64,000 nucleotides of DNA from Azospirillum sp. OGB3 (GTDB lineage: Bacteria; Pseudomonadota; Alphaproteobacteria; Azospirillales; Azospirillaceae). The position numbers and the translations under genes were made by a program. Positions within the stretch are counted from its first letter, which is position 1. Every line of letters begins with the position of its first letter. The stretch is taken from contig NZ_JACHYN010000005.1 of NCBI RefSeq assembly GCF_014192915.1, positions 248,001 to 312,000 of the forward strand. Reading direction: 5' to 3'. Of the stretch, positions 44,416 to 55,247 are shown one piece after another. The notes below the pieces were generated by a model. That model did no database searches, was not told where the DNA came from, and was given only the letters and a program-made list of their open reading frames with translations.

Positions 44416-45362
44416 TGGAGCGCGAGCGCGACCAACCGGCCTTACCGGACGACCCGCGGGACGCGGCCCTGGCGTGGTTCGTGCGCCTGGAGTCCGGCGA
44501 CGCCGACGCGGCGGACCGCCGGGCCTTTCATGCCTGGCTGGCGCAGGATCCGGCCCACCGCCGCGAATACGACCGGCTGGCAGGGCTGTGGGGCGATCTG
44601 GACCGGGTGCCCGATCCGCGCAAGGACCGCCGGGCCGCGCCGACGCGGCGCCGTTTCCTGGCGTTCGGCGCCGTCGGCGGGGCAGCGGCCTGCGCCGCGG
44701 CGCTGGGCGGCGTGGTCGTCCTGACCGGCTGGCCGGGCGACCTGAAGACCGGGATCGGCGAGCGGCGGACTGTGGCGCTGGACGACGGTTCGGTCCTCAC
44801 CCTGGACGCCGACAGCGCGGTGTCGGTCGCGTTTACCGCCGCGGAACGGCGCGTCCGTTTGACCGAAGGGCGGGCGCATTTCGTCACCGCTCCCGACCCG
44901 GCGCGTCCCTTCATCGTCGCCTGCGCCGACGGGCGGATCACCACCGCCGACGCCAGCTTCGTGGTGCACCGCTGCCTGGACTCCGTGGTGGTGGCGGTGG
45001 AGTCCGGAACGGCCAGCCTGACCACCGGGATGGAACCCTCCCTTCCCATCGCCGCCGGACAAAGCCGGTCCTACGGCCCCGACGGTCCCGGCCCGCTGCT
45101 GAGCCAGGGTGTGGCGGTTGAGAACGCGTGGCGGCACGGCCGGCTGGTTTTCCAGGGACAACCGCTCGACGCGGTGATCGCCGATCTCAACCGCTACCAC
45201 CCTGCCCGCATCGTGCTGTGGGACCGCCCGCTCGCCGGCCTGCGCTTCGACGGCAGCGTGGACATCAGCCGGCCGGACGCCGCCCTGAACGCCATTCTCC
45301 GCACGCTTCCCTTGCGCACGCTGCGTCCCGTTCCCGGCTTGGTCATCATCCGGTCCATCTAG
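44415..45362 (+). CDS. FecR/FpvR-type transmembrane anti-sigma factor
   Basis: Inner-membrane anti-sigma factor of 315 residues. The cytosolic sigma-binding part (about 1-80) has DDPRDAALAWFVRLESGDADAADRRAFHAWLAQDPAHRREYDRLAGLW, the standard FecR N-terminus. One membrane segment lies at about 83-105. The periplasmic FecR domain (about 110-210) includes TGIGERRTVALDDGSVLTLDADSAVSV and GRAHFVTAPDPARPFIVACADG. The C-terminal STN-like domain (about 240-315, GRLVFQGQPLDAVIADLNRYHP) should contact the signalling domain of the receptor encoded next. Confidence 0.94.
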   Translation: MERERDQPALPDDPRDAALAWFVRLESGDADAADRRAFHAWLAQDPAHRREYDRLAGLWGDLDRVPDPRKDRRAAPTRRRFLAFGAVGGAAACAAALGGVVVLTGWPGDLKTGIGERRTVALDDGSVLTLDADSAVSVAFTAAERRVRLTEGRAHFVTAPDPARPFIVACADGRITTADASFVVHRCLDSVVVAVESGTASLTTGMEPSLPIAAGQSRSYGPDGPGPLLSQGVAVENAWRHGRLVFQGQPLDAVIADLNRYHPARIVLWDRPLAGLRFDGSVDISRPDAALNAILRTLPLRTLRPVPGLVIIRSI

Positions 45363-45440
45363 CCGGTTCGTATCAACTTTTTTCAAAATCAAGGTGAGGG
45401 GGACCCCACTGACCGTCGTCATGAGCTGCATACACGAAAA

Positions 45441-45455
45441 TGCAACTCATTCGCA
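45441..45455. promoter_or_regulatory. putative Fur-type box upstream of the FpvA-like receptor
   Basis: TGCAACTCATTCGCA, 12 of 15 to the local consensus, lies 20 bases before the receptor ATG at 45475. It is separate from the sigma/anti-sigma unit, so the receptor probably has its own iron-repressed promoter. Confidence 0.72.
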
Positions 45456-45474
45456 AAAAGGCGGGGTCGCGGTG

Positions 45475-47985
45475 ATGATCGATGTTGGGGGGCACCGGCT
45501 GCGGGGGCAGACGGTGCGCGGGAACAAGGTGTGGGGAAACAAGGTGCGGGGCGGCTGGACTCCGGCGTTGTTGGGCATGCTGCTGGCATCGACCGCGCTG
45601 CACGGCGCGCTGGCGGCCCCCGTAACGACCCATGAGGCGCCCGTGCAGGTGGCCCAGCAGGGCCGGACCGTCGCCTTCGCCATCGCCGCCGGCCCGCTGC
45701 CGGGGGTACTCGCCGCCTACGGGCAGGCCACCGGCTTCCAGGTGCTCTACCCCTCCGACATCGCGCAGGGCGTTTCCTCGCCGGGGGTGACGGGCACTCT
45801 GGCGCCACAGGACGCGCTGATCCGCCTGCTGGCCGGCACCGGCCTGATCGCGCGCTTCGTCGATCCCGACACGGTGACGCTGGAGAAGCTGCCGACCCAG
45901 GCCGGCGGTGCGGCGGTGCTCGATCCTGTAACCGTCCAGGGCGGGCTGTCCAGCGATCCCGGCCGCAGCGAGGGCAGCGGGTCCTACACCACCGGAGCGA
46001 CCGACAGCGCCACCAAGCTGACCCTGACGCCGCGCGAGACGCCGCAGTCGGTCAGCGTGATGACCCGCCAGCGCATGGACGACCAAGGCCTGAACGAGAT
46101 CCGCGACGTGCTCAACCAGACGGTCGGCGTGTCGCGGATGCAGCGCGGCGCGATGGGCAGCGACGGAGACGAGGTCTACGCGCGCGGCTTCCCCGTGACC
46201 AATTATCAGGTGAACGGCATCCCGCGCTCGACCGTGTACGGGTTCGACGACTCCATCTCCGACATGGCGGTGTTCGACCGGGTCGAGGTGGTGCGCGGCG
46301 CGACCGGCCTTCTGAACGGCATCGGCGAGCCGTCGGCCTCGGTCAATCTGGTCCGCAAGCGCCCGACCCCGGCCCTCCAGGGCTACGCCGAGGGGCAGAT
46401 CGGGTCCTGGGAACGCTACCGCGGCGAGGCCGACCTGTCGGGTCCGCTGACCGAGAACGGCCGCCTGCGCGGGCGCATCGTCGGCGCCTATCAGGACAAC
46501 AACAGCTTCATCGACCGCCTGCACGGCCGCAAGAAGGTGCTCTACGGCGTCCTGGAGGCCGACGTCACCGACGACACCACCTGGACGGTCGGCGTCGAGT
46601 ACCAGAAGCACCGCTCCGACGACGCCTCCAACGCCGGCTTCCCGCTGTTCTACAGCGACGGGACGAAGACGGACCTCCCCCGCTCCTACAACAGCGGCGC
46701 CCGCTGGGCGTACCACATGCACGACAACCTGACGATCTTCAGCGAGCTGAAGCATCGCTTCGGGGACGGCTGGACGGCGACGCTGAACGTGGAGCGCAGC
46801 AACCGCGAGTATGACAGCCTGCTCGGCTTCGGCACCAACGGCGACCTGAACCGGGACGGCACCGGCATGAGCGTCTGGGCGGGCCGCTGGAATTCGGACC
46901 TGGAGCAGACCACGGTCAGCGCCGACGTGAACGGCGGGTTCGACCTGTTCGGGCGGCGGCACGACGTGATGGCCGGGGTCAGCGGCTACTACGCCAAGCG
47001 CGAGGGGCTCGACTACCCGCTCTGGAGGATCCCCGGCTACGACCCCTCGATCGCCAACTACTTCACCTGGAACGGCAGCATCGCCCAGCCGACGCTCAAC
47101 CCGACCGGCCGGTCGCAGACCGACGAGCGGCAGATGGCCGCCTACGCCGCCACCCGCCTGCGCCCGACCGACGCCCTGTCGGTCATCCTCGGCAGCCGCA
47201 TCAGCCGGTGGGAGCAGACTGAAAAGAGCAGCCCGAACGCGGGGGCTGGACGCTACAGTAAGCGGTCGGAGAACGGCGTGCTCACGCCTTACGCCGGCGT
47301 CGTGCTCGACCTGACCGACATCTGGTCGGTCTACGCCAGCTACACCAGCATCTTCAAGCCGCAGAACTACAAGGACGTTAGCGGCCAGTCCCTCGACCCG
47401 CTGGACGGGAATGCCTACGAGGCCGGCGTGAAGGCGGAGTTCTTCGGCGGCGCCCTGAACGCCAGCGCCGCGGTGTTCCTGATTCAGCAGGACAATCTGG
47501 GCGAGGTCGATCCCGGCCGCTTCGCTCCGGACGGCACGCAGGCCTACCGGGCGGTGAAGGGTGCGGAAAGCAAGGGCTTCGAGCTGGAAGTCGCCGGCGA
47601 GGTGATGACCGGCTGGCAGGTCGGCGGCGGCTACAGCCACACCTCGATCAAGAACGCCAATGGCCAGCGGATGATGACCTATGTGCCGCGCGACACCTTC
47701 AAGCTGTTCAGCACCTACCGCCTGCCGGGCGCCTGGGACCGCCTGACGGTGGGCGGCAATGTCCGGTGGGAAGGCGACGTCTACAACGGCACCGGCGCCG
47801 AGCGCTACGACCGCGACGGCTACGCGGTGGTCGATCTGATGACCCGCTATCAGATCACCGACAAGGTGTCGGCCACGCTGAACGTCAACAACCTGTTCGA
47901 CAAGAAGTACCTGAGCAACATCGACGTCTCCGGCTACTACGGCGAGCCGCGCAACGTCCTGCTGTCCCTGCGGGCGACGTGGTGA
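45475..47985 (+). CDS. TonB-dependent siderophore transducer-receptor, FpvA-like
   Basis: Outer-membrane receptor of 836 residues. After a signal region (about 1-48) comes an STN signalling domain (about 62-135, VAFAIAAGPLPGVLAAYGQATGFQVLYPSDIAQGV) for contact with the anti-sigma factor. The plug reads TPQSVSVMTRQRMDDQGLNEIRDVLNQTVGVSRM, YARGFPVTNYQVNGIP and FDRVEVVRGATGLLNGIGEPSASVNLVRKRPT. The barrel has the FpvA-group YASYTSIFKPQNYKDVSGQSLDPLDG and ends LSLRATW. The GATGLLNGIGEPSASVNLVRKRPT form is the ferripyoverdine/ferrioxamine subgroup. The start at 45475 lies after the iron box; longer frames would include it. The stop overlaps the exporter adaptor start (TGATG). Confidence 0.92.
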   Translation: MIDVGGHRLRGQTVRGNKVWGNKVRGGWTPALLGMLLASTALHGALAAPVTTHEAPVQVAQQGRTVAFAIAAGPLPGVLAAYGQATGFQVLYPSDIAQGVSSPGVTGTLAPQDALIRLLAGTGLIARFVDPDTVTLEKLPTQAGGAAVLDPVTVQGGLSSDPGRSEGSGSYTTGATDSATKLTLTPRETPQSVSVMTRQRMDDQGLNEIRDVLNQTVGVSRMQRGAMGSDGDEVYARGFPVTNYQVNGIPRSTVYGFDDSISDMAVFDRVEVVRGATGLLNGIGEPSASVNLVRKRPTPALQGYAEGQIGSWERYRGEADLSGPLTENGRLRGRIVGAYQDNNSFIDRLHGRKKVLYGVLEADVTDDTTWTVGVEYQKHRSDDASNAGFPLFYSDGTKTDLPRSYNSGARWAYHMHDNLTIFSELKHRFGDGWTATLNVERSNREYDSLLGFGTNGDLNRDGTGMSVWAGRWNSDLEQTTVSADVNGGFDLFGRRHDVMAGVSGYYAKREGLDYPLWRIPGYDPSIANYFTWNGSIAQPTLNPTGRSQTDERQMAAYAATRLRPTDALSVILGSRISRWEQTEKSSPNAGAGRYSKRSENGVLTPYAGVVLDLTDIWSVYASYTSIFKPQNYKDVSGQSLDPLDGNAYEAGVKAEFFGGALNASAAVFLIQQDNLGEVDPGRFAPDGTQAYRAVKGAESKGFELEVAGEVMTGWQVGGGYSHTSIKNANGQRMMTYVPRDTFKLFSTYRLPGAWDRLTVGGNVRWEGDVYNGTGAERYDRDGYAVVDLMTRYQITDKVSATLNVNNLFDKKYLSNIDVSGYYGEPRNVLLSLRATW

Positions 47986-49210
47986 TGACGGGGCGGCGGG
48001 GGACGGCCTCCACGATGGCCTCCGGCTCCCGGCGGGGCCGTCGCGCCCTCGCCGCCGCCGCGCTGGTGCTCGGCGGGCTGGCCTCCGCCGCCCTGCTGCG
48101 CCCGGCCGATCCCGCTGCCTCGGCGGAGGTGGCGGTGGTCGGCCGCGGCACGGTGGAGGATACGGTGACCGCGCTCGGCAAGATCCAGCCGCGCGCCTAC
48201 GTCGATGTCGGCGCCCAGGTGTCCGGCCAGTTGACCCGGCTGCATGTGACGGTCGGGCAGATGGTCCGCGAGGGCGATCTGCTGGCCGAGATCGACCCCG
48301 CCTTGCAACAGGCCAAGGTCGAGGCCGGGCGCGCCGAGCGCGCCCGCCTGACCGCCCTGCTGGCCGAGCAGCGGGCGCGCGCCGACTTCGCCGAGGCCCA
48401 GCTCGCCCGTCAGGCGGCGCTGCGGCGCAGCGGGTCGGGGCGCGGCGAGGCCTACGACCAGGCCCGCATGGAGGCGCGCATCGCCGCCGCCCAGGTCGAG
48501 GCCACCCAGGCGCAGATCCGCCAGACGGACTCGACCCTCCAGGCCGACGAGGCGCAGCTCGGCTACACCCGCATCTACGCGCCGATGAGCGGCACCCTGA
48601 TCGCGGTGGACGCCCGCCAGGGCCAGACCATCAACTCCGCCTACGAGGCGCCGGTCCTGATGCGGATCGCCGACCTGTCGGTCATGACTGTGTGGACCCA
48701 GGTGTCGGAAGCCGACGTGACGCGGCTGACGGACGGCATGCCGCTCTACTTCACCACGCTCGGCCATCCGGGGCGGCGCTGGACCGCGCGCCTGCATGAG
48801 ATTCTGCCCGCACCGCCGAAACCGCCCGCGACGGGGAACGGCGGCGGCTCGTCCCAGTCCGGGGGCGGCGGGGCGGCCAACAGCGTCGTGCTCTACACCG
48901 CGCTGTTCGAGATCGCCAACGACCGGGGGGAGCTGCGCCCGGACATGACCGCCCAGGTCTTCTTCGTGGCCGCCGCGGCAAAGGACGCCGTCACCGTTCC
49001 GGTCGCCGCACTGAACCCGGCCGACACGGCCATGGAACGGTACCGCGTGACGCTGATCGGCAGCGGCGGCACCATCGAGACGCGCGAGGTCCGTGTCGGG
49101 GTGCGCGACCGCTTCAACGCCCAGATCCTGGAGGGGCTGGCCGAGGGCGAGCGGATCGTGGTGGGCTGGAAGACCGACGACGGCCGCCCGCCCAAGATCG
49201 GGTTCCGGCT

Positions 49211-49214
<4 letters not shown>
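47985..49214 (+). CDS. MacA/PvdR-like periplasmic adaptor
   Basis: Membrane fusion protein of 409 residues that links MacB-type ATPases to an outer-membrane channel. A membrane anchor lies at about residues 20-40 (ALAAAALVLGGLASAALL). The lipoyl halves surround VGAQVSGQLTRLHVTVGQMVREGDLLAEIDPALQQAKVEAGRAERARL and YTRIYAPMSGTLIAVDARQGQTIN, with a helical hairpin at about 115-190. A glycine-rich insertion (GNGGGSSQSGGGGAAN) interrupts the barrel region. The ATG at 47985 overlaps the receptor stop, so receptor and exporter are translationally coupled. PvdR of Pseudomonas, which recycles pyoverdine, belongs to this family. Confidence 0.92.
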
Positions 49215-51148
<1,934 letters not shown>

Positions 51149-51178
51149 TCGGGAGGCGAGGTATTGCCCCCACCCCGG

Positions 51179-51239
51179 CCCTCCCCCGCTGATGCAGGGG
51201 AGGGAGTTTTGTCCCCTCCCCTGCGATAGCGGGGGAGGG
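51179..51239. repeat. 61-base nested CT/GA-rich inverted repeat between convergent operons
   Basis: Outer arms CCCTCCCCCGCT (51179-51190) and AGCGGGGGAGGG (51228-51239) pair perfectly, and inner arms GCAGGGGAGGG (51194-51204) and CCCTCCCCTGC (51214-51224) pair perfectly around a TTTT-containing loop. It separates the exporter operon from the opposing fpvF-like gene and may terminate both. Another CT-rich stretch follows at 51241-51275. Confidence 0.7.
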
Positions 51240-51272
51240 TCAGGGAGGGGGCGGGAGGGGGTAAGCCCTCCC

Positions 51273-52136
51273 TCACCGCAGCCCCGCCTCCACCTGCTCC
51301 GCCATCCGGGCCAGCGCCGTGTCCATCGCCGCCGGCGGACCGCTCTCCAGACTGTCCAGCACGAGCAGCCGGGCGCCGCCGTCGGCCACAGCCTTGAGGA
51401 TTTCCGGAGCCGGCTGGCGGTGGTGCAGCACCACGGGAATCGCATCGGCCTTCAGGGTCGCGGTCAGTTCGGCCAGACGCTCCGGCGTCCAGTCGCGGTC
51501 GTCGCGGGTCCAGACCCGGCGCAGGTCGAGCCCGAGATCGGCGGCCAGCGTGGCGAAGCGGTCGGACAGCGCCGCCGCCGACGGGTCCGGCAACGCGGCG
51601 AAGGCCTGCGCCGACCGGGACGACACCGTCAGCAGCCCGCGCTTCAGGCCGGCGAGATTCGCGTCGATGGCGTCGGCCGACCCGGGATACAGGCGCCGCA
51701 GGTCGGCGGCCAGGATGTCGGCCATCCGCCCGGCGTTGGCGATGCCCAGCCAGGGGAAGGCGGCGGCGCCGTTGACCGCGATCCCCGGCAGGGCGCCGTC
51801 CACCGGGTGGGCGGCGTCGATCTCGACGAGGCGGATGTTGGCGCGCCGCGCCAGCGGGTAGAGCGGGTCCTCGGCCCAGGCGGAGCGCAGGGTCAGCACC
51901 GCATCGGCCTTGCGGGCGGCCTCCGCCAGCTTCGCCTCGCCGCGCCCGCTCAGGAAGGCGTGCTGGCGCCCCATGGGGATGGCCGGCGGGACCACCGCCT
52001 CCACCACCACCGGCGTTCCCTTCGTCAGCGCCTGGGCCAGCCCGGCGGTGACCGGGTGCCCGGCCAGCACCGTCTCGGCGGAGGCGCCCGCCACCGTGGA
52101 CAGCAGCAGGAGCGCCGCGAGCGTGACGCGCTTCAT
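51273..52136 (-). CDS. fpvF: FpvF-like periplasmic binding protein (ZnuA superfamily)
   Basis: Periplasmic protein of 287 residues with a signal peptide (about 1-20, ending AGASAE). The fold is that of cluster A-I metal-binding proteins, but it lacks the full His/His/Glu/Asp set of ZnuA. It has AEDPLYPLARRANIRLVEIDAAHPVDGALPGIAVN and HHRQPAPEILKAVADGGARLLVLDSLES. It is the eighth and last gene of an operon whose order matches fpvGHJK-fpvCDEF of Pseudomonas, where FpvC and FpvF are two binding proteins for one ABC transporter. The name is by position and family type, not by measured identity. The start overlaps the permease stop (ATGA). Confidence 0.8.
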   Translation of the reverse strand: MKRVTLAALLLLSTVAGASAETVLAGHPVTAGLAQALTKGTPVVVEAVVPPAIPMGRQHAFLSGRGEAKLAEAARKADAVLTLRSAWAEDPLYPLARRANIRLVEIDAAHPVDGALPGIAVNGAAAFPWLGIANAGRMADILAADLRRLYPGSADAIDANLAGLKRGLLTVSSRSAQAFAALPDPSAAALSDRFATLAADLGLDLRRVWTRDDRDWTPERLAELTATLKADAIPVVLHHRQPAPEILKAVADGGARLLVLDSLESGPPAAMDTALARMAEQVEAGLR

Positions 52137-53023
52137 CCCTCTTCCCCTTTCATGAACAGGCGCGCCAGCAACGCGCCCAGGAACAGCAGCCCCGCCGCCA
52201 GGATGATCGCGCCGCCCGACGGCACCGGCAGGGCGAGTTGCACGGGCAGCAGAATTCCGGCCACCGCCGCCACGCTGGCGAAGGCGACCGACAGCAGGAA
52301 GAAGCCGCGCAGCGACGAGGCGACGACCCGCGCCGCGGCGGCCGGAATGACCAGCAGCGCCCCCACCAGGATGGCGCCGATGATCTTGACCGACGCCACG
52401 GTGACCACGGTCACCAGAACGATGAACAGATAGTCCAGCCCCTTCACCGGCACGCCGCGCACCCGCGCCAGCGCCGGGTTGAAGCTGGCCAGCAGCAGCC
52501 GGTTGAACAGCGGCAGCATCAGCGCGGTCACCCCGAGGGCCACCACCAGCAGCACGGTCAGGTCGCGGTCGTCCACCGTCAGGACCGAGCCGAACAGCAC
52601 ATTCTCCAGGATGTGGATGTTGACCCGGCTGGCCAGGATCAGCAGCAGGCTGGCGCCCAGCGCCAGCGACACCGACAGGAAGACGCCGATCAGCGTGTCG
52701 GCGGTCAGGTTGCTGCGGTTGCGCGTGTAGTTGACCAGCAGCGCGAACAGCAGGCAGTAGCCGAACAGGCTGGCGTAGGGACCGGTGTAGGGCTCCCCCA
52801 CCAGGATGCCGATGGCGACACCGGTCAGCGCGGCGTGGCCGACCGCTTCGGAGAAGAAGGCCAGCCGCTTGGTCACCACCAGCGTGCCGAGTCCGCCGAG
52901 CACCGGGCCGATGACCAGCCCGGACAGCAGCGCGTTGACGAGAAAGCCGTGGGTCAGTCCGGCGGGCAGCAGCCCGGCCCCGGCCCAGCCCTGGACCAGG
53001 GCGCGCAACGCCTCGAAGCTCAT
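52133..53023 (-). CDS. fpvE: FpvE-like metal ABC permease (ABC-3/ZnuB family)
   Basis: Inner-membrane permease of 296 residues, ABC-3 family used for Zn, Mn and Fe. It shows FLVNALLSGLVIGPVLGGLGTLVVTKRLAFFSEAVGHAALTGVAIGILVG and NIHILENVLFGSVLTVDDRDLTVLL. SFNPALARVRGVPVKGLDYLFIVLVTVVTVASVKIIGAILVGALLVIPAAAARVVASSLRGFFLLSVAFA completes the pattern. About eight hydrophobic segments are visible. It overlaps its neighbours on both sides. In the fpv context it would take up iron released from the siderophore in the periplasm. Confidence 0.88.
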   Translation of the reverse strand: MSFEALRALVQGWAGAGLLPAGLTHGFLVNALLSGLVIGPVLGGLGTLVVTKRLAFFSEAVGHAALTGVAIGILVGEPYTGPYASLFGYCLLFALLVNYTRNRSNLTADTLIGVFLSVSLALGASLLLILASRVNIHILENVLFGSVLTVDDRDLTVLLVVALGVTALMLPLFNRLLLASFNPALARVRGVPVKGLDYLFIVLVTVVTVASVKIIGAILVGALLVIPAAAARVVASSLRGFFLLSVAFASVAAVAGILLPVQLALPVPSGGAIILAAGLLFLGALLARLFMKGEEG

Positions 53024-53748
53024 GACGCGATCCTCTCGGCTCCGGCGCGGCGGGGTACCGCGGAGAACAGGTCGAACACCCGCTCCGGCGACAGCATCTC
53101 CATGGGATGGCCATCGAACAGCACGCGCCGGTTCAGGCCGGTCACCCGCGTCGCCAGCCGGCGCACCTGGGCCAGATCGTGCTCGACCCACAGGATGGTG
53201 GTCCCGGCGGCGGACAGCTCGGCCAGCAGCGTTTTGAAGATGGCGATCCCGGCCTCGTCGAGCGCGGTCATCGGCTCGTCCAGAACGATCAGGTCCGGCG
53301 CCGGGATCAGCGCCTGGGCGAGCAGGACGCGCTGCCGCTCGCCCCCCGACAGGGCGCCGAAGCGGCGGCGCGCCTTGCCGGCCATGCCGACGCGGTCCAG
53401 CGCCGCGCCGTAATTGATGCGTCGGTCCGGCCCGAGGAAGGCGGGGCGGCGCTGACACAGCACGGCCAGGAAGTCCTCCACCGTCAGCGGCAGGCCGCGG
53501 TCGAACTCCACCGATTGCGGCACGTAGGCGACCGTGCCCGGCCCGTCGCCCGGCCAGTCGAGCCGGATCGTCCCGCGGTGCGGCGCCTGACCGAGCAGGG
53601 CGCGGATCAGCGACGACTTGCCGCCGCCGTTGGGGCCGACCAGCGCGTGCACGGTGCCCGCGGCGACGCGCAGGGACACACCGTCGAGGATCACCGTGCG
53701 CCCCAGCGTCAGGTCCACCGCGTCGAACAGGATGGCGGGGCCCGTCAC
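53020..53748 (-). CDS. fpvD: FpvD-like metal ABC ATPase
   Basis: ATPase of 242 residues with GPNGGGKSS (Walker A), AYVPQSVEFDRGLPLTVEDFLAVL, LSGGERQRVLLAQALIPAPDLIVLDEPMTALD and LWVEHDLAQVRRLATRV. The histidine-dependent switch and short length match Zn/Mn/Fe transporters of the ZnuC/FpvD type. The start is a GTG at 53748 overlapping the FpvC-like stop (GTGA). It forms the transporter with the FpvE-like permease. Confidence 0.88.
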   Translation of the reverse strand: MTGPAILFDAVDLTLGRTVILDGVSLRVAAGTVHALVGPNGGGKSSLIRALLGQAPHRGTIRLDWPGDGPGTVAYVPQSVEFDRGLPLTVEDFLAVLCQRRPAFLGPDRRINYGAALDRVGMAGKARRRFGALSGGERQRVLLAQALIPAPDLIVLDEPMTALDEAGIAIFKTLLAELSAAGTTILWVEHDLAQVRRLATRVTGLNRRVLFDGHPMEMLSPERVFDLFSAVPRRAGAERIAS

Positions 53749-54677
53749 GGCGCCGCCTCGGCCATCGCCAGGACCAGCGTGTCGAGGTTGCGGGCCATCT
53801 CGCGCTCGAACAGGTCGGGCGCGTAGTCGCCGTGCGAGATGTGGGAAAAGGCGTAGAGCCGGATGCCGGTCTCGCGCCGGATCGTCTCCACATAGGCGCT
53901 GGGGAAGTTCAGCTCCGAGAAGATCACCTGCACGTCGAGCTTGCGCATCGTCGCGATGGTTTCGGCAAGCTGGGCCGGGCTGGGCTCGATGCCGTGGGCG
54001 GGCTCGACGACGGCGGAGACCTCCAGCCCGAACTCCCGCAGCAGGTAATCGTAGGCACCGTGGATGGTGGCGACGCGCAGGCTGGCGGTGCCCGCCGTCG
54101 CCAGCTTCGCCAGCGCGTCGGCCCGCAACTGGCGCAGGCGGCGGGAATAGGCGCGGGCGTTGGCGGCGTAGGCGGCGGCGTTGTCCGGGTCGAGCCGCCC
54201 CAGCTCGCGCGCGATGGTCGCGACCTGGAGGACCGAGTTGGTGATCGACAGGAAGCTGTGCGGGTTGACCACCTTCCCCGCCGCCCGCGCCGCCATTCCC
54301 GCGGCGGGCAGCAGCGGCACGTCGGCGTTGGCTTCGACCACCGGCAGCGCCGGCTTCGCCGAGGCGGCGATCATCCGCCCGGCGAAGTCGTCGTGCCCGA
54401 TGCCGTTCAGGACGATGGCGTCCAGCCCGCCGATGCGCTGGATGTCCTCCGGGCGCGGCTCGTAGGCGTGCGGGTTGAAGCCGGCGGGGATGATCGGCAC
54501 CACCTCGGCCGCGTCGCCGACGATGTTGGCGACGTAGGAATAGTAAGGGTGCAGGGTGACGCCGAAGCGGCGGCGCCCGGCGGGAGCAGCGACGGCGCGG
54601 ACGGGCAGGGCCACGGCGGCCAGGGCGCCGGCTAGGATCAGGCGGCGGTTCGGCCGGCGGTTGGAAAAGAGGCTCAT
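53745..54677 (-). CDS. fpvC: FpvC-like periplasmic metal/siderophore-binding protein
   Basis: Periplasmic binding protein of 310 residues, ZnuA/TroA superfamily, with a twin-Arg-like signal (RRPNRRLILAGALAAVALPVRAVAAP). Metal-ligand candidates lie in FGVTLHPYYSYVANIVGD, NPHAYEPRPEDIQRIGGLDAIVLNGIGHDDF, VVNPHSFLSI, VEPAHGIEPSPAQLAETI and SHISHGDYAPDLFEREM. There is no long His-rich loop of the zinc-specific ZnuA type. In Pseudomonas FpvC binds iron or ferrisiderophore in the periplasm and works with the FpvG reductase; the same eight-gene order is found here. A zinc or manganese role cannot be excluded from sequence alone. Confidence 0.85.
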   Translation of the reverse strand: MSLFSNRRPNRRLILAGALAAVALPVRAVAAPAGRRRFGVTLHPYYSYVANIVGDAAEVVPIIPAGFNPHAYEPRPEDIQRIGGLDAIVLNGIGHDDFAGRMIAASAKPALPVVEANADVPLLPAAGMAARAAGKVVNPHSFLSITNSVLQVATIARELGRLDPDNAAAYAANARAYSRRLRQLRADALAKLATAGTASLRVATIHGAYDYLLREFGLEVSAVVEPAHGIEPSPAQLAETIATMRKLDVQVIFSELNFPSAYVETIRRETGIRLYAFSHISHGDYAPDLFEREMARNLDTLVLAMAEAAP

Positions 54678-55225
54678 CGGTTCACCCCGGCGGTGAAGGT
54701 GGAGACGATCCGCTTCCAGCCGGCGGCGCTCAGCGCCGCGTCCTCCGGCGGTGCGGGCGGGGCTTCGGCGGCGCGCTTCAGCCAGATGTCGGCGCCATGG
54801 CCGTCCAACCGCAGCACCAGGGACCCCGCCAACTCCGGCGCGGCGGAAACGCCGGCATAGGCAATCTCATGGCCTGTCTCCGCGAAGGTCCAGGTGTGCC
54901 CGCCGCGCGCCGCAGCGCTGGGGTCGGCGGCAAAGGGCGGCAGGGCCTCGGCGGCCAGTTCCTCAGGCGTCGGCGCCCGGCCCGCCGCCGTCCGCAGGGC
55001 GACGATCTCCTCCCCCGCCGCCTTGAGGTCGGCGTAGAGGCCCTGCTCGGCGGCGGTCAGGCCGGTGCGGGAGTCGATGAGGTGGGCGGCCAGCGGGGCT
55101 TCCGCGTCCGGTGCGGCGCGCAGCCCGACCGCCAGGGTGGCGGACGCGAGAATGACGCCGGCGGCCAGCAGGACCCACAGGGTCTCGCGCTCGGCCCCGG
55201 CGCGGCGGACGATCTGGTGATGCAT
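54674..55225 (-). CDS. fpvK: FpvK-like protein, DUF6162 type
   Basis: Protein of 183 residues with one N-terminal membrane segment (about 16-37, ETLWVLLAAGVILASATLAVGL) and the rest probably periplasmic. The soluble part has AHLIDSRTGLTAAEQGLYADLKAAGEEIVAL, LPPFAADPSAAARGGHTWTFAETGHEIAYAG and SGSLV-like strands. It resembles the DUF6162 family found beside metal ABC transporters. The ATG at 55225 gives the membrane segment directly; its stop overlaps the fpvC-like start. In Pseudomonas FpvK is part of the inner-membrane FpvGHJK complex for pyoverdine iron release. The family assignment is from memory of the pattern and the position. Confidence 0.78.
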   Translation of the reverse strand: MHHQIVRRAGAERETLWVLLAAGVILASATLAVGLRAAPDAEAPLAAHLIDSRTGLTAAEQGLYADLKAAGEEIVALRTAAGRAPTPEELAAEALPPFAADPSAAARGGHTWTFAETGHEIAYAGVSAAPELAGSLVLRLDGHGADIWLKRAAEAPPAPPEDAALSAAGWKRIVSTFTAGVNR

Positions 55226-55247
55226 GGTTCCGGCTTCGCTGAGGGCG

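Noticed and set aside
45394-45474. Longer N-terminus of the FpvA-like receptor
   Set aside because: It would include the iron box at 45441-45455; the ATG at 45475 gives a normal signal region.
51273-54677. Zinc uptake operon znuABC
   Set aside because: The ABC families fit zinc transporters, but two binding proteins, no His-rich loop, no Zur-like site noticed, an iron-type box upstream and the fpvGHJK-like genes in the same operon argue for the fpvCDEF type. Zinc or manganese remains a weaker alternative.
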